The notes under the pieces: model-generated
Database searches by the model: none
What the model was told of the DNA's origin: nothing
What the model saw: only the letters and a program-made list of their open reading frames with translations
DNA from: Psychrobacter frigidicola
GTDB taxonomy: Bacteria; Pseudomonadota; Gammaproteobacteria; Pseudomonadales; Moraxellaceae
NCBI RefSeq assembly: GCF_007997305.1
Contig: NZ_VORZ01000001.1
Coordinates: forward strand, 310,001 to 374,000
Direction of reading: 5' to 3'
Length of the DNA: 64,000 nt
Translations under genes and position numbers: made by a program
Part shown: positions 16,823 through 26,134 of the stretch, piece after piece
Numbering within the stretch: the first letter of the stretch is position 1
Layout: the number at the start of each line of letters is the position of its first letter

Positions 16823-18910
16823 ATGAAAAAAAGTATTGATCATACCGACCCTGCCAAGACAATGAATACCACATATGGTACAGGTGGCGAGACCCATCAG
16901 CGTGCAGACGCTGACACTGCAGCATTAACTACCCAGCAAGGGGTGGTCATCGCTGACAATCAAAACTCATTAAAAGCCGGTAGCCTTGGACCAACCTTAT
17001 TAGAGGATTTCGTCTTACGTGAAAAAATCACTCATTTTGACCATGAGCGTATCCCTGAACGTGTGGTACATGCTCGCGGTAGTGCCGCACATGGCTATTT
17101 TGAGCTGACTGAATCGTTGGAAGCGTATACAACCGCAAAAATTCTAACTGAAACAGGCAAACAAACCCCTCTGTTTACCCGTTTTTCTGAAGTTTCTGGC
17201 AGCAAAGGTGCTAAAGACACCGCGCGAGAAGTTCGCGGCTTTGCCGTGAAAGTGTATACAGATGAGGGCATTTGGGATTTAGTAGGTAATAATATGCCCA
17301 TCTTCTTTATCCAAGATGGGATTAAGTTTCCAGATTTGGTCCATGCGCTCAAACCAGAGCCAGATCGTGGTTTTCCGCAGGCCTCTTCCGCCCATGATAC
17401 CTTTTGGGATTTCGTCTCTTTAACCCCTGAAACCATGCATAACTTAATTTGGACCATGAGTGATCGCGCCCTACCGCGCAGTTATCGTATGATGGAAGGC
17501 TTCGGTATTCATAGCTTTCGTCTACTGAATAAAGACGGCAAAAGCACCTTCATGCGCTATCACTGGAAGCCAGTACTTGGTGTACAGTCGACCACATGGG
17601 ATGAAGCGGTAAAAATAGGAGGTGCCGATCCTGATTATCATCGCCGTGATTTATTTGAGTCTATTGAGATGGGTGCTTTCCCAGAATGGGAGTTTGGTGT
17701 ACAGTTATTTACTGAAGAAGAAGCCGCTCAATTTCCGTTTGATCATCTAGATGCGACCAAGCTGATCCCAGAAGAATTGGTACCGGTTAAAATCGTCGGT
17801 AAAATGGTACTTAATCGCTATCCAGATAACTTCTTTGCTGAAACGGAACAAGTCGCATTTTGTGCCTCACATGTGCCACCTGGTATTGACTTTAGTAATG
17901 ACCCATTACTACATGGTCGACTGTTTAGTTACTTAGATACGCAATTAAAACGCTTAGGCTCGCCTAACTTTGCCCAAATCCCAATTAATGCACCGAAATG
18001 TCCGTTTGCTAATAATCAGCAAGATGGTCATATGCAAATGCAGGTGCCAAAAACGCGCGCGCTTTATGATCCGCAAAGTCTAGATCCAACACGACCACGC
18101 GAGAGTGTTAAACGTGGCTTTGAGTCCTTCAAAGAACAGCTCGATGATGGTGTTAAAGGTCGCGTTCGGGCTGAAAGTTTCGCGGATCATTATAGTCAAT
18201 CGCGTATGTTCTATCGTAGCCAAACGCCAACTGATAAAGCCCACATTGCTAGTGCTTTTACCTTTGAATTAGGTAAAGTAGATACCCCGCACATTCGTAC
18301 ACGCATGCTCGGTCACCTCATTAATATCGACGAGAGTCTGGCTAATCGTGTCGCTGATGCACTTGGTATGGAACTTCCAGAAGCCCCGACACCACAGGCA
18401 CCGATTCAAGATTTGCCAGAATCAAAAGCCGTGCAAACGATCGGTGTTACGCCTAAAACCTTAAACGGTCGCATGGTTGGTATTCTTGTCGCAAAAGGCT
18501 CAAAGCGCAGTGAAATAGAAAAATATGAGAGTGCAGCAAAAGTTGAAGGCGCAAGCGTGAAGATTGTGGCTCCTGGCCGCGAAGTCGTGCTTGATGACGG
18601 TACTCGCATACAATCTGATGAGCGTATCGAAGGGGCGCCGTCCGTACTATTCGACGCAGTTGTCAGCATCATTATGCCAGAACAAGCTAAGAAGCTGGCT
18701 CATGACAGCTCAACGCTAGATTGGTTCACTGACGCTTATGTGCATTGCAAAGCGATTGCATATTGCGGTGCAACTGATGAGTTCATATTAAGTAAACTTC
18801 CCATTAAAAAAGATGCTTTTGTCACGCCATTGTCTGACATAGAGGACTTTATCAACAATGCCAAAACGCGTCTATGGGAGCGTGAGCCTAAGGTTCGTGA
18901 CTTGGCGTAA
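16823..18910 (+). CDS. katE: Large-subunit catalase (HPII type)
   Basis: Monofunctional heme catalase, hydrogen peroxide to water and oxygen. Distal His83 in RVVHARG, Asn157 region GNNMPIFF, proximal ligand Tyr370 in [10 protein letters not shown] with Arg366. The 695-residue length and the C-terminal flavodoxin-like domain (from about residue 535, MVGILVAKG...) place it in clade 2 with E. coli KatE. AGGA lies upstream of the ATG. A terminator follows. Monocistronic. Together with DyP and the mini-catalase this gives the organism several heme enzymes for peroxide within 14 kb. Confidence 0.95.
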   Translation: MKKSIDHTDPAKTMNTTYGTGGETHQRADADTAALTTQQGVVIADNQNSLKAGSLGPTLLEDFVLREKITHFDHERIPERVVHARGSAAHGYFELTESLEAYTTAKILTETGKQTPLFTRFSEVSGSKGAKDTAREVRGFAVKVYTDEGIWDLVGNNMPIFFIQDGIKFPDLVHALKPEPDRGFPQASSAHDTFWDFVSLTPETMHNLIWTMSDRALPRSYRMMEGFGIHSFRLLNKDGKSTFMRYHWKPVLGVQSTTWDEAVKIGGADPDYHRRDLFESIEMGAFPEWEFGVQLFTEEEAAQFPFDHLDATKLIPEELVPVKIVGKMVLNRYPDNFFAETEQVAFCASHVPPGIDFSNDPLLHGRLFSYLDTQLKRLGSPNFAQIPINAPKCPFANNQQDGHMQMQVPKTRALYDPQSLDPTRPRESVKRGFESFKEQLDDGVKGRVRAESFADHYSQSRMFYRSQTPTDKAHIASAFTFELGKVDTPHIRTRMLGHLINIDESLANRVADALGMELPEAPTPQAPIQDLPESKAVQTIGVTPKTLNGRMVGILVAKGSKRSEIEKYESAAKVEGASVKIVAPGREVVLDDGTRIQSDERIEGAPSVLFDAVVSIIMPEQAKKLAHDSSTLDWFTDAYVHCKAIAYCGATDEFILSKLPIKKDAFVTPLSDIEDFINNAKTRLWEREPKVRDLA

Positions 18911-18956
18911 TCCAAGTCAGTTAGCGACAAGAATTAATTCAATATGCTACAACCTC

Positions 18957-18982
18957 AAACTCAGCCTATGTGCTGAGTTTTT
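18957..18982 (+). terminator. katE terminator
   Basis: AAACTCAGC / GCTGAGTTT with a 6-base loop and T tract, 46 bases after the stop. Confidence 0.85.
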
Positions 18983-19502
18983 GCTCTTATGGAGGTCAAT
19001 TATATTTAGACAACTGTTAAGGGTCGATGAAGCAAACAGGGTCCTGATTGAAATACTTGCTTAAGCTACAGGGTCCTAAAGAAATAATAGTTACAAGCAT
19101 TTCCTGAAATAAATTTATTTTTAAACGTAGCTACCATATTGAGGTCTTCGTTAAATACTTGTTAATACAAAGTAACTGCCTATTTATTCAAACAGAACTG
19201 ACTACAAAACCGTCTAGCAATTTTCTAAAAACTATGCCAAATTGTAGTCTCGTAACGGCAAGGTAGATATGAAGTTAATAGCATATTTATTGGTCATTAA
19301 CACCTAAAAAGAACTCAGCTAAAGCAAAAGGAATTGCGACCGCCGCTTAGCCCATTATTAAAACCATTGTGATTGAAACCCTTATTATTACAATAAGATT
19401 AGCAGATAACTACAAACCATTCTCAGCGTTTGATAGTCAATCGTTCTAACAACACTATTTACGCTAAGCTTGCCGCTTTAAGACCATTTTAGGAATAAAT
19501 CT
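18983..19502. other. Intergenic, leader of the AGCS symporter
   Basis: About 520 bases without a gene. A short repeated GGGTCCT occurs near 19038 and 19070. I looked for a glycine riboswitch, which often precedes AGCS genes, and saw none. Confidence 0.4.
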
Positions 19503-21050
19503 ATGGAAGGTTTAGTCAATACAGTAAATGGGATTATATGGAGCCCAGCACTGATCTATCTGTGTTTGGGCGCTGGTCTGTTTTATTCCATTATGACGCG
19601 TTTTGCGCAAGTACGTCTGTTTGGTGAAATGATACGTTTAATCTTTAAAGGTAAATCCAGTGCTGATGGTATCTCCTCCTTTCAAGCGCTAACCCTATCT
19701 TTAGCAGGACGCGTAGGTATGGGTAATATTGCAGGCGTAGCAGCAGCTATCGGCTTTGGCGGCCCAGGAGCGGTGTTTTGGATGTGGGTGGTGGGTTTCT
19801 TAGGAGCCTCGACCGCTTACGTTGAATCTACGCTTGCCCAAATATATAAAGAAAAAGACGTCAATACCGGTCAGTATCGTGGTGGTCCCGCCTACTACTT
19901 TGAGCGCGCTCTCGGGCAGCGCTGGTATGGAGTGATTTTTGCGATTGCAGCTCTTATCGCTTTAAGTATGTTCTTACCCGGAATTCAGGCGAATGGCGTG
20001 GTCAATGCCGTCACGCAGGTGATCGGTGAAGGCACGACCATGAATATTTTGGGCGCAGAGGTTGGTGCCACGCGTTTAGGCGCACTAGCGATTATCCTAG
20101 TCGTCTTTGGTATTATCATTTTCGGTGGTATTAAACGCATTGCAACGGTTACCGAGTTTGCGGTGCCCTTTATGGCGATCGGCTATATTGTTTTGGCCTT
20201 GATCATTATGATTAGCAGGTTCGAGATGATCCCGCAGGTATTCGGTATGATCGTCGGCGATGCCTTTACCGCTCAAGCAGGTTTAGGGGCAGCCATTGGT
20301 TGGGGTGTGAAACGCGGCGTTTACTCCAGCGAAGCTGGACAAGGTACAGGCCCTCATGCCGCGGCGGCTGCAGAAGTTGATCATCCGGCGCAGCAAGGCT
20401 TGGTACAGGCGTTCTCCGTCTATGTCGATACGTTATTGGTGTGTTCAGCAACAGCGTTTATGATTTTAACCATGGGTACCTATAACATTCAAGGCACACT
20501 ACCTGAAGGCCAATACTTGGTACAAAACCTCGTTGCTGGGACAGAAATTAACTCACCCGCCTTTACCCAAATGGCAATGGAGTCTGTATATGGTGCTTTC
20601 GGTAATATTTTTATTGCCATTGCCGTCTTCTTCTTCGCCTTTACCACCATTGTGGCCAACTACTACATTGCTGAAGTAAACGTGGTCTATCTGACTCGCT
20701 TTATTGGTCCTAAAGCCAATAGAATTGGTTTATTCCTTGTCAAAATCTTGATGATGGTGATGATTGCTTATGGCGCGCTCAACTCAGCAGGCTATATTTG
20801 GGCCATTGGTGATATCGGAGTTGGATTGATAGCGTGGCTAAACATAGTTGGTATTTTAATCATTTTCTTTATGGCACGGCCCACTATGAAAGTTCTTAAA
20901 GACTATGAAGCCCAGCGTAAAGCGGGAGTGACACGCTATACCTTTGACCCCGTTAAAATCGGTATTAAAAATGCCCTCTATTGGGAAGAGCGTCATCTAA
21001 AAGAACAGCAAGCTCTTAAAAGCGACCTACTACGTAAAGACGCTAAATAA
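19503..21050 (+). CDS. AGCS alanine/glycine:cation symporter
   Basis: Inner-membrane Na+ (or H+)-coupled uptake of alanine or glycine. Residues 70-120 hold the family signature region SLAGRVGMGNIAGVAAAIGFGGPGAVFW, followed by about ten membrane helices; GVKRGVYSSEAGQGTGPHAAAAAE near 270-290 is the second conserved AGCS signature. Length 515 is normal. Starts with MEGLVNTVNGIIW after AGGA. Monocistronic, with a terminator downstream. Family call firm; substrate preference not resolved. Confidence 0.9.
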   Translation: MEGLVNTVNGIIWSPALIYLCLGAGLFYSIMTRFAQVRLFGEMIRLIFKGKSSADGISSFQALTLSLAGRVGMGNIAGVAAAIGFGGPGAVFWMWVVGFLGASTAYVESTLAQIYKEKDVNTGQYRGGPAYYFERALGQRWYGVIFAIAALIALSMFLPGIQANGVVNAVTQVIGEGTTMNILGAEVGATRLGALAIILVVFGIIIFGGIKRIATVTEFAVPFMAIGYIVLALIIMISRFEMIPQVFGMIVGDAFTAQAGLGAAIGWGVKRGVYSSEAGQGTGPHAAAAAEVDHPAQQGLVQAFSVYVDTLLVCSATAFMILTMGTYNIQGTLPEGQYLVQNLVAGTEINSPAFTQMAMESVYGAFGNIFIAIAVFFFAFTTIVANYYIAEVNVVYLTRFIGPKANRIGLFLVKILMMVMIAYGALNSAGYIWAIGDIGVGLIAWLNIVGILIIFFMARPTMKVLKDYEAQRKAGVTRYTFDPVKIGIKNALYWEERHLKEQQALKSDLLRKDAK

Positions 21051-21104
21051 TGTTTGTACGGTCATGCCTATTAAATAAACGCTCTTAATCAAGTGAGTCT
21101 AATT

Positions 21105-21139
21105 AAAAAAAGCCTGTGACCGCAGTCATAGGCTTTTTT
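21105..21139 (+). terminator. Terminator of the AGCS gene
   Basis: AAAAAAAGCCTGTGAC / GTCATAGGCTTTTTT with one mismatch and a 4-base loop. Confidence 0.85.
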
Positions 21140-21491
21140 AATATCGATAAAGGGAGAAATTAATAAAATTGAATTGTCTGACAATCCTATTATTGATAGC
21201 TCTACTCTGGCTCCTACATTTATTATAACAGCGACCCCAGAACTCATCAGGCGCTGAAGGACGATCAACATGGCCAAAATACGTACAAGCATAGAGATGT
21301 TCCGCATCTATCTGAGTGACAGCTTGATATTGCTTGGGGAGTAGGGGTAAGCCATAACGCACCTCATCGTGCGGATATAACAATACGCTAAAGCCACCTG
21401 TAGTTTCTAGTAAGTCGGTACGAACCTGACTTAAATGCTTAATACCTTGCATGCGCATTTCAGTAAAAAATTCATCATGTGACAGCTGGCC
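21138..21491 (-). pseudogene. DUF421 (YetF-like) membrane protein, C-terminal fragment
   Basis: The open frame runs from a stop at 21492 with no credible start. It reads DEFFTEMRMQGIKHLSQVRTD..., matching the cytoplasmic tail of DUF421 proteins (E-L-L-x-x-L-R-x-Q-G-I-x-x-L-S-x-V). The transmembrane part expected upstream is gone, and the fragment adjoins the truncated 5' side of another gene fragment on the plus strand, so both were cut at one junction. Confidence 0.7.
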
Positions 21492-21501
21492 CTATAATTA
21501 A

Positions 21502-21648
21502 TATGATCTTACTATTGAAGAAATAGGAGGCTTTTTCCCAAACAGTAATATTAAGAAGGAATTGCATGTTTCTGCAAGCTGGGCTGATCATAATCCTTGT
21601 CTTAAATCGTATCTAGAGCATGTGAATCCTGAAAAGTATTTGATATAA
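21502..21648 (+). pseudogene. C-terminal gene fragment, unknown
   Basis: An open frame without a start codon reads YDLTIEEIGGFFPNSNIKKE... HVNPEKYLI and stops at 21646-21648. Its amino-acid composition looks coding. It begins right where the DUF421 fragment loses homology, on the other side of a probable deletion joint near 21495. Confidence 0.4.
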
Positions 21649-22072
21649 AAATAACGTTGCGTGGATTGTGTCTAAAGGCAGGGTATCGTAAGTCTATAGT
21701 TGCTAATAATATTGTCTAAATTAGAATAACAGATGCAAAAAGACCGTAAGTTATAGGCATACAGCCCACGGTTTAATACCTTAATAGCGCACCAAATATA
21801 TTCCCATAACAGACGTTATGGTAGATCAAAAATAACTTAATATACCCTCGAAAAGCTTACTGCATGTACACAACGAAGTACACTGGCATTATTTTAATAG
21901 CTCAATTTATTGGCGTATATAGCACACAGCCGAACATTCAAGTCTTCACTAGGGGGAACATATCCTTAGACAGTGCTGAACATATCTCTTTTAGGTATAC
22001 TCTATAACTGCATTTAATAACATCTCATCAAACTCAATGTATTCCAAATTTTATATATTACGATATAGGTAA
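21649..22072. other. Gene-free stretch
   Basis: AT-rich, no gene supported. Confidence 0.4.
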
Positions 22073-22110
22073 AAAAATAGCCATTAGGATTTTGCCTAAT
22101 GGCTATTTTT
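22073..22110 (-). terminator. Terminator of the small YHCH-tailed gene
   Basis: AAAAATAGCCATTAGG / CCTAATGGCTATTTTT, 16-bp perfect arms and a 6-base loop; works on both strands. Confidence 0.9.
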
Positions 22111-22163
22111 ACATTTTAAAACTTAAGCCTGTCATGATGTGCCGTAATTGTAATCAACCAATC

Positions 22164-22286
22164 TTAATGGCAATGGTAACCTTCAGTTTTTGACTTGTGA
22201 CACCCAGCGGAGTTAGTACGTCCACTTGTAGCAAACACAGAGGTAGCGAATGTGATAGTAAGTAATACAACAAGTATCTTCTTCAT
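22164..22286 (-). CDS. Small secreted protein with GCHxSKTxGYHCH tail
   Basis: 40 residues: MKKILVVLLTITFATSVFA signal peptide, then SGRTNSAGCHKSKTEGYHCH. The Cys/His tail matches the short YHYH-type repeat that follows signal peptides in many small secreted bacterial proteins and may bind metal. The gene is followed by its own terminator, which supports expression. Function unknown. Confidence 0.75.
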   Translation of the reverse strand: MKKILVVLLTITFATSVFATSGRTNSAGCHKSKTEGYHCH

Positions 22287-22311
22287 AGCTTTGAATCTTT
22301 TAGGGTTAAGT

Positions 22312-22620
22312 TTAGATTGAGTTTCCAGGCTTATTTATAAATTCGTTGAAGATACTAAAATCTTTATTACGGGTGGGATTGTTGGCTAAGGCTTGCAATT
22401 CGTCTAGCAATGGTTTAATCCTGCCTACATCATCATTGCTTATTATGTGCTTTCTAAGGTTGTCTAATACCATTTGAGCCATTGCAGGGTTATCTTTGGA
22501 TAGTGATAAAAACATACCACCTATTACGACCTTTTGTTCTGTTTTTAGTTCGCTTTTTTGAGATTTAAGAAGGCTTAGTTCATGTTCTTTCTGCGCTATT
22601 TTTTGATCTATAGTTAGCAT
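22312..22620 (-). CDS. Coiled-coil small protein, mobilisation-type
   Basis: 102 residues. Residues 1-30 are a heptad-rich helix (KIAQKEHELSLLKSQKSELK). The remainder has KVVIGGMFLSLSKDNPAMAQMVLDNLRKHI and a short helical tail. This layout resembles small plasmid or island proteins found near mobilisation genes in Moraxellaceae, but no relaxase is present here. Ribosome-binding site AAGGATAACGAC-ATG. Confidence 0.6.
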   Translation of the reverse strand: MLTIDQKIAQKEHELSLLKSQKSELKTEQKVVIGGMFLSLSKDNPAMAQMVLDNLRKHIISNDDVGRIKPLLDELQALANNPTRNKDFSIFNEFINKPGNSI

Positions 22621-22864
22621 GTCGTTATCCTTTTTTATTGTTGCCTATACCAGTGTAACAGTAATTTCTTGTCTTCGGACTTTCACACTCCTTTGTGTAA
22701 ATGGTAATATCCATCATAAGCTATTTTCCCTTGTAGCGGGGTGTATCACCTACTTTAGTCAAGACTTAGCCTCTTCCCAAGCCTTTTTATGTCTCCGTAA
22801 GAGTTCAGCTACTTAGTCAGAAGTATATTTTTAATACGATATACACTTAGGCAGAGTAATGAAC

Positions 22865-23014
22865 ATGAGCAATTAGACAAAGATAGAAGTTGAGTCTCAC
22901 GATTTCACTGCAAACAAAGATGGAACAGTGACAATAAATTAAGATGAATTATCTAAAGTAGTTTCCAAGCATCTTGCTGTAAAAACTCTTAAAGGAGTGT
23001 TTTTGAATATATGA
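22865..23014 (+). pseudogene. Small ORF with two in-frame stops
   Basis: ATG 22865 is followed by TAG at codon 4 and TAA at codon 25. Between and after them the frame reads KIEVESHDFTANKDGTVTIN and DELSKVVSKHLAVKTLKG, which looks like real protein. Probably a degraded small gene. Confidence 0.45.
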
Positions 23015-23253
23015 GATTATTTACTAAAAATAGATGCATCTCTAGCGAGACTTATATGATGAGAATTTCATAATTGCGGTGTATATCAGGTGGCAGATAT
23101 AGTACCGGAGATAACAACAACTAAAAGCCATTACGGGCGGCAGATTAACCTAATAGTCTTTCTTGTATTAATTTACGTAAAGTCAGTAGCGTAAAGGGGT
23201 GTAGGGTGTCTCTTGACGATAAAAAAGTCTTTTATAATTAATATTTTTATGAT

Positions 23254-23286
23254 GTTATACATGAAGTATGTTACTTCACGTATAAC
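23254..23286. repeat. 33-bp near-palindrome, operator-like
   Basis: GTTATAC-a-TGAAGTA tgt TACTTCA-c-GTATAAC: 15-base arms with one mismatch. A further TATGAAGTATAT lies at 23322-23333. Located about 260 bases upstream of the IS630-HsdR chimera; may be an operator of the lost locus. Confidence 0.8.
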
Positions 23287-23539
23287 TTTAAGACAGAACT
23301 ATCGGTATTAATCTATCTAGATATGAAGTATATGATAGATTTGAATGTTACAAAATCATGCGGTTGAAAGTGGCTAAATAACTTCAACAACCCAAATGAG
23401 ATAAGCTATGTATGTGCACCAGCTTCTAGTGCATCGTTAGTTCTCAATTCTTCATTATTAAAATAACTTTGTTCTTATAGTCAGTTCTTTATAAATAAAA
23501 TACAATCGTTTTAAAACAAGCGAAATAGCAGAAGAACAA

Positions 23540-24061
23540 ATGACCTATTCAGCAGATTTTCGAGCACAAGTGATTAAAAGTGTTAAAAACAAAGACATGA
23601 GTATCCGTCAGGCTTGTACTTTTTATAACGTTAGTAAAACCGCGTTACAGCGCTGGCTAAAAAACCCAAGTATCAAACAAACTCGGGATAAGTCACCGAC
23701 TAAAATACCGAATGAAGCACTCTTAAAAAATGAAGAGGATCAATTAGAGAAAATTATTAATGACTTTAATGAGCGTTGGTTTAAAAACTGGGGTCTCACC
23801 CCTGAAGAGCAGCGAGTCAAATTCATAAGCCTTGCTAAACGGCTAACTGAACGTGCTGACTTTAAACATAAATACGTTGATACCAATGATGCACAGCATA
23901 AGAAGCTTGAGTTTGAAAGTATGGTTAAAGAAATAGTCGTGGCAGGTCGCCGAAAGGAGCTAGACTTTTATAAGCAGTTTATTCAAGACGAATCTTTTCA
24001 GGCTGCCTTTATACATAGTCTTAGACACGTTGTGGGTAGTGGATTGGTAGAGAGTAACTAA
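23540..24061 (+). CDS. Chimeric ORF: IS630 transposase N-terminus joined to HsdR C-terminus
   Basis: 173 residues. Residues 1-62 (MTYSADFRAQVIKSV..., FYNVSKTALQRWLK, SPTKIPNEALLK) match the helix-turn-helix start of IS630-family transposases. From about residue 66 the protein changes to LEKIINDFNERW...LTPEEQRVKFISLAK...RRKELDFYKQFIQDESFQAAF, the pattern of the C-terminal helical region of type I restriction HsdR subunits. The transposase catalytic domain and the HsdR nuclease and motor domains are both absent. I read it as a deletion joining an insertion sequence to an old restriction locus; a selected fusion protein is the alternative. A hairpin follows at 24081-24111. Confidence 0.65.
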   Translation: MTYSADFRAQVIKSVKNKDMSIRQACTFYNVSKTALQRWLKNPSIKQTRDKSPTKIPNEALLKNEEDQLEKIINDFNERWFKNWGLTPEEQRVKFISLAKRLTERADFKHKYVDTNDAQHKKLEFESMVKEIVVAGRRKELDFYKQFIQDESFQAAFIHSLRHVVGSGLVESN

Positions 24062-24080
24062 CCTAAGATCGGTCAAGTAT

Positions 24081-24111
24081 TAATAAGGATTAAAATCTTA
24101 AATCCTTATTA
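24081..24111. repeat. Hairpin TAATAAGGATT / AATCCTTATTA
   Basis: 11-bp perfect arms with a 9-base loop, 20 bases after the chimeric ORF; no strong T tract. Confidence 0.7.
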
Positions 24112-24313
24112 TTCAGTAAAGAGTAGAGGGTTATTATATAACCTACTTATCTGAGCAAATAGGTTGGGAGGATTTTGTTTAAATAAATTTAGATATTTGC
24201 GAAAAACTGTAGCTATTCTAGCCGAATAGTTTAAAGTACAATAAATTAATCGTTTAAGTAGTAGTTGATAAGGTTTTTTAATTAATAGTATATTACTTAA
24301 TAAATTTTAAACC

Positions 24314-25673
24314 TTAGTTTGAGACCCTGCTATTAAGCAACTCAAACACTTTATCTTCTCCTAGCTGATCAATCAATGATTGCAGCTGAGCAGTAGAGTC
24401 GGCTTTGGTGTGCGCATCTGCTCTAAACTCTGCTGTATCTTTACCATCCCTTAAAGCATCCAAGTAGTCAGCCCACTTCTGCATCATATCACTACGATCA
24501 TCAATATACTCAAAACGGCCATAAGCAGCCCCATTAGGATCTTTAGTGGTATGTCCTAATGCCATCTCTACAAGCAAGAGAGGGTACTTAAGGTGCTCTT
24601 GCATGATGGTCTTTGCAGTGGCTCTAAAGCCATGCGCACAATGTATGTTTTGATAGCCTAGTTTGTGTAGTTGATTATTAGCGGTAGCGTCTGAAATGAT
24701 ATTATGTTTTTTTGCCGTTTCGCTAAAAAAAACGTATTCAGTATGACCATTAATCTTTTGCTGCTCACGTAGTATTGCTACTGCTTGCCGTGGTAGAGGG
24801 ACAACCATATCTTTAACCATGTTTACTTTGCCTTGTCCCTTCAAGGGCTTAAACTGCCATCTGCTAGCCTCTAGGTCCAAATCCGACCATCTCATCCGTC
24901 GTAGATCGCCATTACGGACAAAGAGTAATGCTAATAGCCTAAGGGAGTTGATCGTATTCAAATCCCCTTCTACTGTTTCGATGGCTCGTAATAACTTGGC
25001 TAATTCTTTTGGCTTGGTAACAGCTGGGCGATGGCCGTAACTGGATTTTGCTAATTGGCTTTTAATTAATGAGGCGGGATTGGTACTACAGAACCCACGA
25101 GCACTAGCGTACACAAATACGTCACTAGCGATACCTGCACAGCGTTCAGCTTTGTCAGTAGGTTTACCCTCTTTATTTAAAGACTTGGTTTGGATGTCTA
25201 AAAGCACTTTAAGCATTCTAGGTGAGTCAATTTCACTAATTGGCTCATTGCCAATGTAGGAGCATATAAGCTCTAAGCGACCCTTCTTACGAATTAACTT
25301 TTTGAGTTTGTTCGAGAGTATCGAAGTATTCCCAAGCAAAGTGATTAAAAGAGTTTTTAGTTTTACTAACAAGAATATGTCTTATCTCTTCACGATGCTC
25401 TTTTGGATCTAGTCCTTTAGTAATGAAGTCTTCATTCTCTCGCCAAATATCACAGGCACGAGCAAACGAGACGTTTGGATAAACGCCAAGGGAAAGTCTT
25501 CGATTTTTTGAGTAAGTAGGGGATAGGTAGCGATAGACCCAAGACTTAGTACCGTTCGGTCTAACCATTAGATATAGCTTGGGACATCCTTTGACAGGAA
25601 CCAAGTATTCTTTGTCTTCAGCTTTATGACTACTGATGCTCCTATCGGAGCTGATAGGCTTACGCTGTTCCAT
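24314..25673 (-). pseudogene. P4-type tyrosine integrase, broken by a frameshift
   Basis: Reading leftward from ATG 25673: an arm-binding DUF4102 domain (LVPVKGCPKLYLMVRPNGTKSWVYRY, RLSLGVYP) to a stop at 25287. The protein then continues in another frame with RLELICSYIGNEPISEI, a core-binding domain, and the catalytic domain with Arg in VRNGDLRRMRW, HGFR, LGH and the AAYGRFEYIDDR tyrosine region. The switch is in a run of five A near 25303; one A fewer would restore a protein of about 450 residues. It faces tRNA-Leu(UAA), the classical target of such enzymes. A homopolymer sequencing error cannot be excluded. Confidence 0.85.
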
Positions 25674-25687
25674 GACTGATACCCCAA

Positions 25688-25724
25688 TGTACATTTAAAA
25701 ACCGGTGTACATGACAGTGTACAT
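25688..25724. repeat. Three TGTACAT repeats, integrase arm-type sites
   Basis: Copies at 25688-25694, 25706-25712 and 25718-25724, between the integrase start and tRNA-Leu. This is the position and form of arm sites bound by the integrase N-terminal domain. Confidence 0.65.
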
Positions 25725-25836
25725 CAGATGCATGGATTGGGATAGATACAGTAGGACAGTATAGAACACTAGATACAACAAATCCCCTGATATCAGAGGC
25801 TTTAGTTATTCTATAAGATAGTATAGAACTATGTAA

Positions 25837-25923
25837 TGGTACCCGGAGCCGGACTTGAACCGGCACGCTATTGCTAGCGAGGGATTTTAAATCCCTTGTG
25901 TCTACCAATTTCACCACCCGGGC
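25837..25923 (-). tRNA. tRNA-Leu(UAA)
   Basis: 87 nt including encoded CCA. Acceptor GCCCGGG pairs with TCCGGGT (two G-U pairs), D-arm TGGTAGAC, anticodon loop TTTAAAA giving UAA, a long variable arm (class II) and T-loop TTCAAGT. An integrase gene and its arm sites lie on the 3' side, so its 3' end is a likely attachment site. Confidence 0.95.
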
Positions 25924-26060
25924 AAAACTTGTATTATCTATAAGATGAAAGCTATTAAATAAGCAATCAACTTGCTAGATAGTGGTCGCTATTATAAGCG
26001 ATTATACTAACAATGCAAGACAAAATTAGCATCATTTATAATTAATTTGACCAAAATAAT

Positions 26061-26134
26061 TGGAGGCTGGAGTCGGAATCGAACCGACGATCAAGGAGTT
26101 GCAGTCCAGTGCATTACCACTTTGCTATCCAGCC
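26061..26134 (-). tRNA. tRNA-Cys(GCA)
   Basis: 74 nt with CCA. Acceptor GGCTGGA / TCCAGCC, anticodon loop CTGCAAC giving GCA, T-loop TTCGATT. Closely follows the usual bacterial tRNA-Cys sequence. Same strand as tRNA-Leu, 137 bases upstream of it. Confidence 0.95.

Larger units (their letters stand above)
22621..23539. other. Decayed stretch between small genes and the chimeric ORF
   Basis: About 920 bases. Contains a broken small ORF (22865-23014) and a palindrome (23254-23286). I see no intact gene. Confidence 0.5.

Noticed and set aside
18983..19502. Possible glycine riboswitch before the AGCS gene
   Set aside because: Conserved glycine-aptamer segments are not visible in the leader.
22619..22816. 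65-residue plus-strand ORF opposite the coiled-coil gene start
   Set aside because: Overlaps the supported minus-strand start; no ribosome-binding site.
25660..25917. 85-residue ORF over tRNA-Leu
   Set aside because: Translation of the tRNA itself and the region of arm repeats.
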